Source: JAXGPX01 sp040766745 (GTDB lineage: Bacteria > Bacillota > Sulfobacillia > Fermentithermobacillales > Fermentithermobacillaceae). Taken from it: a stretch of DNA of 64,000 bases. Below the pieces are notes generated by a model. It did no database searches. It was not told the DNA's origin and saw nothing but the letters and a program-made list of their open reading frames with translations. The stretch covers positions 46,369 through 110,368 of the forward strand of contig JAXGPX010000007.1 in assembly GCA_040766745.1 (NCBI GenBank), given 5' to 3'. The position numbers were made by a program, and so were the translations under genes. Shown here piece by piece: positions 27,929 through 34,454 of this stretch; within the stretch, counting starts at the first letter, position 1; each line of letters starts with the position of its first letter.

Positions 27929-27994
27929 GGATTATTCCCCCTTGCATATACTGGTACGAACCCAAGCACTACAGATCAATGGCAAACGACTCAA

Positions 27995-28486
27995 TTAAGC
28001 CAGAGACGTGGTGTTGGTCAATTTGTCAAGAATAGCTACTATGCTAGAGAGCTCAAGATCAGACAGCCTGCTCATTAGGCTTTCGGCTGCCTTTCGCCTT
28101 GCATTCTCCAACTCCCTAATAAGTTCCAAGCCTTTTTCTGTAATATTAATATACACTACACGCCTATCAGTTTGGTCTCTTTCGCGTCCAATCAATCCTT
28201 TTTCTGTCAGCCCGTCTGCCAGTAGGGTGACTGCGCTTGGAGTTATCTGCATCTTCCCGGCGATCTGTGATACTTTTGCAGGGCCTGAATGAGCAAGTAA
28301 CCTGAGTACAAGGAATTGGGTGGCAGAAACGTGACCTTCAATGATCTGGGCCATTTCTTGGCTAAATTTCCTGGCAAGGAAATGGATTAATCTATCGATT
28401 TGATCAATAAGCACCTTTCGGTTTTCATCATGTCTATAGTCCCCGTATCCTAATCCGCTTGCAGCTGAACATCCCGATTCACCCAT
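27995..28486 (-). CDS. MarR family transcriptional regulator
   Basis: Predicted 163-residue repressor. After a 20-residue N-terminal extension comes helix 1 (VLIDQIDRLIHFLARKF), then the winged helix-turn-helix: SATQFLVLRLLAHSGPAKVSQIAGKMQITPSAVTLLADGLTEKGL (about residues 55-100). The wing RERDQTDRRVVYINITEKG contains the conserved D-x-R-D/R element. A C-terminal dimer helix follows. GGAGGTG precedes the ATG. It is 66 bp upstream of the RND pump gene on the same strand, and a near-consensus promoter lies in front of it. It probably represses its own operon until a pump substrate binds. Confidence 0.92.
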   Translation of the reverse strand: MGESGCSAASGLGYGDYRHDENRKVLIDQIDRLIHFLARKFSQEMAQIIEGHVSATQFLVLRLLAHSGPAKVSQIAGKMQITPSAVTLLADGLTEKGLIGRERDQTDRRVVYINITEKGLELIRELENARRKAAESLMSRLSDLELSSIVAILDKLTNTTSLA

Positions 28487-28585
28487 GTCAACACCTCCAC
28501 CTTAACCTGGAATTTAGTATTGCTGTCATCCATATTGATTATATTTCGGTACCAGTACTATTAAGCAACTTGAATATCGTCTAAG

Positions 28586-28614
28586 AGTATATGAGTCTGG
28601 CGAGTGAGTGTCAA
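28586..28614 (-). promoter_or_regulatory. Near-consensus sigma-A promoter of the marR-RND operon
   Basis: Read on the minus strand: TTGACA (28614-28609), 17-bp spacer, TATACT (28591-28586). The region just downstream holds TTAAG/TTGAA half-sites (about 28561-28574), a possible MarR operator overlapping the start of transcription. Confidence 0.75.
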
Positions 28615-28853
28615 GAAGGGAAATGAAATTGGAGGAGTATAGAGCACGGAATTTGCAGGGAATCCGGCTATGCTGTCGTCCAATATTCAGCATCCAATAT
28701 TCAGTAATAAGAGCAAAACACCTCAACGAGGAAAAATAAATATGATTAAAAGTTAGGAGGTATTAACATATTGCATGCCGAATATGATATAGGTTTTTAG
28801 GAACCTTTCGTAGATTTGCATTAGAATGAGAATTGCTGGGGGTGGATGGCTGA

Positions 28854-29618
28854 TTGGATATTATTCGTCCCACAATAATAGGGCTCTTGACCGGAGTCGT
28901 GGGAACCGGGGTAGGTGGCCTTATTTCCCTGCTGTTTGACTTTAGCGGGGGCAAGAAACTAAGTTTTCTTCTGGCAGCGTCAGGAGGAGTGATGATAAGC
29001 ATTTCTCTTGTTGAGTTAATCCCAGAGGCTATAGAAGTTGGGAGCAAAGCAATGGCGGCAGTAGGCTTGCTTCTAGGAGTTCTGGCTTTATTCATATTGG
29101 ACATGGTGCTTCCTCACACCCATAGTTCTCTTTTTGGATGCGGAAAACGAGGAGTTTATCACGGTGAAAGAACTGCTAAACTCAGGTCTGTAGGAGTTCT
29201 AATCGGACTGGGGATAGCCATGCATAATCTGCCTGAGGGCTTGGCCATTGGTGCTGCATATGCTCACCAGGAATCACTGGGTTTTGGAGTATCTCTCATG
29301 ATTGCTGCTCACAACATTCCAGAGGGAATGGCTATGGCTGTTCCGTTGAAAGCAGGAAACCTAAAGCCGAGCTCAGTGGTTTGGTCAACGGTCTTGGCAG
29401 GCATACCTGTAGGAATTGGGGCCTTGGCCGGCGCGCTTCTAGGCCAAGTTTCTCCCATGGTCCTTTCTGTATGTATGGGTTTTGCTGCAGGCGCAATGAT
29501 GTATGTTGTCAGTGACGAGCTAATACCCGAAGCCCATCTATGCGGATACGGCGAGTACCCCACAATGGGGCTGGTAGTAGGGATTTTCATCGGTATACTT
29601 GCTATTTTCATCTTGTGA
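28854..29618 (+). CDS. ZIP family metal transporter
   Basis: Predicted 254-residue membrane protein with about eight helices. Two hallmark motifs are clear: AMHNLPEGLAIGAAY (helix 4) and AAHNIPEGMAMAVPL (helix 5), the HNxPEG pairs forming the binuclear metal site of ZIP carriers. A His-containing loop LPHTHSSLFGCGKRG lies between helices 3 and 4. ZIP proteins bring zinc, iron or manganese into the cytosol. The TTG at 28854 is the start that gives the full first helix; GGGGGTGG is upstream. The 366-bp gap before it holds the divergent marR promoter, a short TCCAATATTCAG duplication and a possible very short leader ORF. Confidence 0.92.
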   Translation: MDIIRPTIIGLLTGVVGTGVGGLISLLFDFSGGKKLSFLLAASGGVMISISLVELIPEAIEVGSKAMAAVGLLLGVLALFILDMVLPHTHSSLFGCGKRGVYHGERTAKLRSVGVLIGLGIAMHNLPEGLAIGAAYAHQESLGFGVSLMIAAHNIPEGMAMAVPLKAGNLKPSSVVWSTVLAGIPVGIGALAGALLGQVSPMVLSVCMGFAAGAMMYVVSDELIPEAHLCGYGEYPTMGLVVGIFIGILAIFIL

Positions 29619-29702
29619 CGGGATTGTGATTACTGGGAGTTCGTGTGTGTGATTGGAGTTCGCAGGCACAGATAGTCACAGCATAAAGGCGGGTGTTCGG
29701 TC

Positions 29703-30278
29703 ATGCTTCGTATTGAGGACAACTCTTGTTTGATCGTAGTAGACGTCCAGAATGACTTTTGCCCGGGGGGCGCTTTGGGTGTAAAGGAAGGGAATCAGGT
29801 CGTGAAGGTTCTCAACGTGTGGATTAGGGAGTTCTCGCAACAAGGAATGCCTGTGGTCTATACTCAGGACTGGCATCCGGAAGATCATATTTCCTTTGCG
29901 GCAAATGGCGGAATCTGGCCGCCTCACTGTGTTCAAGAAACCAGGGGTGCCGAGTTTCATGAGGATTTGCTGGTTCAGGGCAGGATCTGCCAGAAGGGCT
30001 TTGTCCGTGATAGGGAGGCTTATTCTGGCTTTGATGGCAGGTTGGACGGGCCTAACGGGCCTTCTCTTGACCAATGGCTTAGAGAGCAGGCGGTTACCCG
30101 GATCTACGTTGGTGGGTTGGCTGCAGACTATTGTGTCAAGGCCACAGTGCTTGACGGCCTAAAACACGGATATGAAGTTGTTGTGCTCAAAGACGGAATT
30201 CGCGCTGTTGATGTTGGCCGGGGTGACGGTCAAAGGGCAATTTCTCAAATGGCTGATGAAGGAGCAATCATAATATGA
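29703..30278 (+). CDS. pncA: Nicotinamidase / isochorismatase-family hydrolase
   Basis: Predicted 191-residue enzyme that converts nicotinamide to nicotinate for NAD salvage. Seen: VDVQNDFCPGGALGV with the catalytic Asp, YTQDWHPEDHISFA with the metal ligands Asp, His, His, IWPPHCVQ, KGFVRDREAYSGFDG with the catalytic Lys, and GLAADYCVKATVLDG with the nucleophilic Cys. All expected residues are present. The ATG at 29703 is preceded by a weak AAAGG. Its stop overlaps the start of thrC by 4 nt (ATGA at 30275-30278), so the two are co-translated though they belong to different pathways. Confidence 0.92.
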   Translation: MLRIEDNSCLIVVDVQNDFCPGGALGVKEGNQVVKVLNVWIREFSQQGMPVVYTQDWHPEDHISFAANGGIWPPHCVQETRGAEFHEDLLVQGRICQKGFVRDREAYSGFDGRLDGPNGPSLDQWLREQAVTRIYVGGLAADYCVKATVLDGLKHGYEVVVLKDGIRAVDVGRGDGQRAISQMADEGAIII

Positions 30279-31372
30279 CGACGCCGGCAAAATCGCTAAG
30301 ATTGGAATCTGTAGGTCCGAGGCCATGGAAGGGGCTCATAGATCGTTACCGTGACTATCTTCCAGTAAACCCCGGCACGCCTGTGGTTACCCTTCTCGAG
30401 GGCAATACCCCCCTTATCCGAGCCCGAAATCTGGAAAAGATCATGGGAGGTATTGAAATATACCTTAAGTACGAAGGGCTTAACCCTACAGGTTCCTTCA
30501 AAGACAGGGGAATGACCCTAGCAGTATCTAAGGCCCTGGAGCAGGGGTCTCCGGCGGTAATCTGCGCTTCGACAGGTAATACTTCTGCGTCGGCAGCGGC
30601 TTTTGCGGCTAAGGCAGGCCTTAAGTGTGTGGTCCTGATTCCGGATAACAAGATTGCCATGGGTAAACTGGCCCAGGCCATAGTTTACGGCGCCAAGATT
30701 GTGGCTGTACAAGGTAGTTTTGACGATGCGCTCCGAATTGTAAGGGAGCTTTCATCCAAACACTCGATAACACTGGTGAATTCGCTGAACCCATTCAGAA
30801 TTGAAGGGCAGAAGACTGCAGCTTTTGAAGTGAGTGACCAGTTAGGCGATGCACCGGATTACCTATGTGTACCTGTAGGTAATGCAGGTAACATAACTGC
30901 GTACTGGAAAGGTTTCGAGGAATATAAAGGCTGTGGGAAAATCAACAGCCTGCCCAGACTTCTGGGGTTTCAGGCAAGCGGTTCAGCGCCTATTGTCGAA
31001 AATAGGGTGATAGAGAACCCTGAGACCATTGCTACTGCCATTAGAATCGGAAACCCTGCCAGCTGGCAGAAAGCAGTTGAGGCCCTTGAAGAATCCAACG
31101 GCAGTATAGACAAGATAGATGATGAAGATATTCTTCAGGCTTACAGGCTGCTGGCCAGTACAGAGGGTATCTTTTCCGAGCCCGCGTCATGTATTTCCAT
31201 TGCAGGTTTGTGTAGGTCGTACCGGAACAAGGTAATTGAGCCTGGGAGCCGAGTAGTCTGTGTTCTTACAGGACATGGATTGAAAGATCCTGATGTGGCT
31301 GTTTCTATGAAAGGGGATTTCACAGCTGCGCCTGTTGATTTCAATGTCATCGAAAGGATAGTTCTGGCGTAG
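30275..31372 (+). CDS. thrC: Threonine synthase
   Basis: Predicted 365-residue PLP enzyme that turns O-phosphohomoserine into threonine. Seen: LLEGNTPLIRARNLEK, KYEGLNPTGSFKDRGM with the PLP-binding Lys, ASTGNTSASAAAFAAKAGL with the phosphate-binding loop, PVGNAGNITAYWKGF, which holds the Gly-rich PLP phosphate cup, and the C-terminal CVLTGHGLKDP. The length is typical of the short ThrC class. It overlaps pncA by 4 nt and is followed by thrB, with an 82-bp repeat array in between. No homoserine dehydrogenase gene is in the window. Confidence 0.94.
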   Translation: MTTPAKSLRLESVGPRPWKGLIDRYRDYLPVNPGTPVVTLLEGNTPLIRARNLEKIMGGIEIYLKYEGLNPTGSFKDRGMTLAVSKALEQGSPAVICASTGNTSASAAAFAAKAGLKCVVLIPDNKIAMGKLAQAIVYGAKIVAVQGSFDDALRIVRELSSKHSITLVNSLNPFRIEGQKTAAFEVSDQLGDAPDYLCVPVGNAGNITAYWKGFEEYKGCGKINSLPRLLGFQASGSAPIVENRVIENPETIATAIRIGNPASWQKAVEALEESNGSIDKIDDEDILQAYRLLASTEGIFSEPASCISIAGLCRSYRNKVIEPGSRVVCVLTGHGLKDPDVAVSMKGDFTAAPVDFNVIERIVLA

Positions 31373-31383
31373 GTGACTGATTT

Positions 31384-31582
31384 CCGGACAACTGTCCGGA
31401 AATCGTACAGCTTTTCGAGGAACCTGTACGGAAATCATACAGCTTTTTGAAAACCTGTAGTTTCACCGGACAACTGTCCGAAAAGCGTACAGCTTTTCGG
31501 GGAACCTGTACGGAAATCATACAGCTTTTTGAAAACCTGTAGTTTTACCGGACAACTGTCCGAAAATCGTACAGCTTTTCGG
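31384..31582. repeat. 82-bp tandem repeat array, locus 1
   Basis: Units start at 31384, 31466 and 31548 (exactly 82 bp apart; the third is partial). Each opens with CCGGACAACTGTCCG, an inverted repeat of CGGACA around AC, then the arms CCGAAAA and TTTTCGG around TACAGC, then CCTGTACGGAAATCATACAG, and ends AAAACCTGTAGTTT. The same unit recurs at 39715-40007. It separates thrC from thrB. Confidence 0.9.
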
Positions 31583-31625
31583 TGAATTATAGAAGGTTGG
31601 AAATGATAGCAGGGGAGAGGTTCCA

Positions 31626-32615
31626 GTGATCAGAGTTAAGATTAGGGTTCCGGCTACAAGTGCCAACCTTGGCCCTGGGTTTGACTGCCTGGGAATAGCT
31701 TTGGGCATCTACAACGAGGTTGTCATTGAAGAAACCGGTTCCGGCCGGATTGATATTACCTGGGCTCCCGGCAATGACATCATAGTTCCTCGCGACAAGA
31801 ACCTGGTTTATACAGCCTTTGTCAGGGCCATGGACATTCTGGGTTTCGAACATCATGGAGTATCAATCAACATGTCAAAGCGGGCAATTCCTATTGGAAA
31901 AGGCCTCGGGAGCAGTGCTGCCTCTGTTGTGGCAGGTGTTCTTGGGGCAAATCAGATTGCCGGAGAACCTTTGTCTTTTGAGGAGATTATAGATGTGGCA
32001 ACTGCAATTGAAGGGCACCCTGACAATGTGGTTCCGGCTCTGGTTGGCGGTATGACCGTTGCTGTACAGGAAGGTAGCCGAGTATGTTATTCCAAAGTTA
32101 GGGTGCCTGGCAATCTGAGATTCGTGGCCATGGTTCCCGGGTTCACTCTAGATACTTCCTCTGCCAGGCAGGCTTTGCCCACAGCATATTCCAGGGATGA
32201 TGCGGTTTTCAATTTGAGCCGGGCTGCGATGCTGGTATCCTGCCTGCAAAACGGCGAGTTTCACAGCTTGAGGATGGCAACTGAAGATAAAATTCACCAG
32301 CCTTTCAGGATGAGACTCATACCTGGGGCACCAGAGATATTCAATGAACTCAAGGAGGCAGGGTCTCTTGCCGAGTTTGTCAGCGGTGCAGGCCCGACTA
32401 TTATGGCAATGGCAGACGGAGACAGTCACGCAGAGCCGCTTCTGCAAAAGATGAAGGCATTCCGTGCGTCCAAGGGCTCAAGCCCCGGATCCGGCCAGTC
32501 TGAGATTGCATCAGGAGTGGCCGCTGCACCAGGAGCGACCACTGGTTCGCACAAGCAGTGGTCGCCGATGATTCTCAAACCGGACCTGAGTGGCGCCATT
32601 GCCGAGTTATTGTAG
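31626..32615 (+). CDS. thrB: Homoserine kinase
   Basis: Predicted 329-residue GHMP kinase that phosphorylates homoserine for ThrC. Seen: VPATSANLGPGFDCLGIALG at the N-terminus, the ATP-binding loop PIGKGLGSSAASVVAGVLG, EGHPDNVVPALVGGMTV, and the third GHMP motif in AEFVSGAGPTIMAMADG. The GTG start follows GGGGAGAGG. The C-terminus is about 30 residues longer than usual, with a low-complexity SGVAAAPGATTGSHKQ stretch. It lies 253 bp after thrC, across the 82-bp repeats; whether both are on one transcript depends on how those hairpins behave. Confidence 0.94.
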   Translation: MIRVKIRVPATSANLGPGFDCLGIALGIYNEVVIEETGSGRIDITWAPGNDIIVPRDKNLVYTAFVRAMDILGFEHHGVSINMSKRAIPIGKGLGSSAASVVAGVLGANQIAGEPLSFEEIIDVATAIEGHPDNVVPALVGGMTVAVQEGSRVCYSKVRVPGNLRFVAMVPGFTLDTSSARQALPTAYSRDDAVFNLSRAAMLVSCLQNGEFHSLRMATEDKIHQPFRMRLIPGAPEIFNELKEAGSLAEFVSGAGPTIMAMADGDSHAEPLLQKMKAFRASKGSSPGSGQSEIASGVAAAPGATTGSHKQWSPMILKPDLSGAIAELL

Positions 32616-32624
32616 GCCACATGT

Positions 32625-32650
32625 CAGGCCATCGGATATTATCCGGCCTG
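32625..32650. terminator. Hairpin between convergent thrB and MATE genes
   Basis: Arms CAGGC (32625-32629) and GCCTG (32646-32650) with inner CGGAT (32633-32637) and ATCCG (32641-32645). No T-run follows, so its role as a terminator is tentative. Confidence 0.45.
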
Positions 32651-32736
32651 ATCTGGCCGAAACATGTCACTAAGAACAGGCCAACTATATTATCCGGACT
32701 TGTCTGGATGAAAGACTGTGCAGCATAAATGCAGGT

Positions 32737-34212
32737 CTATACGGCAATTTCCTTCCACTTTTCGGTTTTGAAACGCCATCTGAACAGCAAAGACCTCATG
32801 GTTAGGTCGGCTACCATGGCATACCAGGCGCCTGGCAAGTGGAGGCCGACAACTCCAACAAAGAAATATGTGAGAGCAACCCTTACTACCCATGCACTTC
32901 CGCCTGTTATGGCCATAACATACCCGGTGTCCCCGGCGCCGCGGAGGCTGCCTGCTAGTACCTGGTTCATGCCCATAATAGGTTGAGCCACGGCAACTAT
33001 TCGAAGCACTGTACTGCCCAGTCTTATCACTTCCGGGTTATCGGGAGTGAACAAGTGTACTACATGGGGCGCAGCAGCAAACAGGCCTATGCCCGCGCAC
33101 CCCATGGCTAAAGAGGCAAGTTTCTGGCATTTCCAACCTGCTTCCTCGGCTTTTTTGGGATCGCCGAACCCTAAATACTGCCCGACAAGGGTTGTGGCTG
33201 CGGCTCCAAAACTAAACCCTATGACCAGTGAAATTGACTCAATGCGAAGGGCTATTTGGTGCGCCGCATATGCATTGGTACCCAGCCCGGCTATAGCCCT
33301 TACATACAGCAGTTGTGCGCCTCTCAAGGTAAGCCTTTCGCCTGATGCCGGTAACCCAATTGACATGACTGAACTCAGTGTGTCTTTATCAGGGCGGAAC
33401 GAGCCTTTGTAGAACCTGCTGATTGGATTCTCCTTTCTTACTGCTAGGTAGCATATAAGGAGCATGCCGAGAAATCGGGCAAAGGCTGTTGAAAGGCCGG
33501 CGCCTGCAGTTCCCATGGCAGGAAAACCCCATTTTCCGGTGATTAACGTGTAGTTGCCAAGAAGGTTTGTTATGTTAACCAGTACACCTACGTACATTGG
33601 AAGCCGTGTATTGCCTGACCCTCTCAGGGCTGCCGTAAAAGTCATGGTAACGAACTGAAATAGCATAGACAGGCCTTTCCAATAGGAATAGGGAACCCCC
33701 TGCTCGATTACGTCTTGTTCAGCCCCCATGAGGCGAAGGCTAGGGCCTGCTAGAGCTCCAATTAGTATGAATGCCAAAATCCCCAGAACTGAAGCGATAA
33801 TCAGTGATTGCCTGAGGGTTTGCTGAGCGTCGTCATACTCCCCGGCTCCTATGCGCCGGGCAACCACAGAAGTAGTCCCCACACGAATAGCATCGTAGAA
33901 ACTGGTTGCTATCAGTGAGATCTGATTGGAGAGGCCCACGGCAGCTACAGAGGCGGCGCCCACCCGTCCGACCATGGCCATATCTGCAGCGTCTACTACA
34001 GACTGGAGCAGCCTTTCTGTAATCAGAGGTACTGCAAGGCTCCAAATGTTCTGTTCGATTGTATGGTTTTCAAGGTCAAGGTGCCGGGGCCGGCTGCGAA
34101 TTCTCTCGCGCAGCGAAAGTTCCTGGCTACTGCCTTCCAGATAATCTGCGTGGTTATAGTTTGGTTCGTTATGACCTGGTTCGTTATTATTTTGCAAATC
34201 AGCTTCGTTCAA
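32737..34212 (-). CDS. MATE family efflux transporter
   Basis: Predicted 491-residue sodium- or proton-driven multidrug/toxin exporter. After a polar N-terminal tail of about 50 residues come 12 helices in two halves. Recognisable segments are IWSLAVPLITERLLQSVVDAADMAMVGRVG in helix 1-2, AALRGSGNTRLPMYVGVLVN, and in the second half VGQYLGFGDPKKAEEAGW and LAGSLRGAGDTGYVM. The start is taken as TTG at 34212, with GGGTG six bases upstream, because a promoter at 34262-34290 would place transcription start after the longer in-frame GTG at 34308. The start is still uncertain by up to 30 codons. The drug or metabolite exported is unknown. Confidence 0.88.
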   Translation of the reverse strand: MNEADLQNNNEPGHNEPNYNHADYLEGSSQELSLRERIRSRPRHLDLENHTIEQNIWSLAVPLITERLLQSVVDAADMAMVGRVGAASVAAVGLSNQISLIATSFYDAIRVGTTSVVARRIGAGEYDDAQQTLRQSLIIASVLGILAFILIGALAGPSLRLMGAEQDVIEQGVPYSYWKGLSMLFQFVTMTFTAALRGSGNTRLPMYVGVLVNITNLLGNYTLITGKWGFPAMGTAGAGLSTAFARFLGMLLICYLAVRKENPISRFYKGSFRPDKDTLSSVMSIGLPASGERLTLRGAQLLYVRAIAGLGTNAYAAHQIALRIESISLVIGFSFGAAATTLVGQYLGFGDPKKAEEAGWKCQKLASLAMGCAGIGLFAAAPHVVHLFTPDNPEVIRLGSTVLRIVAVAQPIMGMNQVLAGSLRGAGDTGYVMAITGGSAWVVRVALTYFFVGVVGLHLPGAWYAMVADLTMRSLLFRWRFKTEKWKEIAV

Positions 34213-34261
34213 TTGATCCACCCATCCACTATATTTCGTAGTGCAAAATATTTTCTTTATT

Positions 34262-34290
34262 ATCATATAAGTGTTTGCTGGATTAGGCAA
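34262..34290 (-). promoter_or_regulatory. Promoter of the MATE gene
   Basis: On the minus strand TTGCCT (34290-34285), 17-bp spacer, TATGAT (34267-34262). Confidence 0.65.
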
Positions 34291-34359
34291 CCGTCTGTGT
34301 GTTTCCACAACTCAACGTTAGCTATCATGACAAGATTGCGGTTTTTGCCAAATTAGAAG

Positions 34360-34389
34360 TTGCCTGATATTTTGACGTCACACGATAAT
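34360..34389 (+). promoter_or_regulatory. Promoter of the M14 peptidase gene
   Basis: TTGCCT (34360-34365), 18-bp spacer, GATAAT (34384-34389). It shares the TTGCCT -35 with the divergent MATE promoter 70 bp away. Confidence 0.5.
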
Positions 34390-34454
34390 GTTCATTGATT
34401 TAGTGTCCCGAAGGAATTTCGATTCCCGTAGCGAATTTGAGAACATAGCACCCA

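Noticed and set aside
31384..31582. CRISPR array
   Set aside because: Repeat units are directly contiguous at 82 bp with no variable spacers, and no cas genes are in the window.
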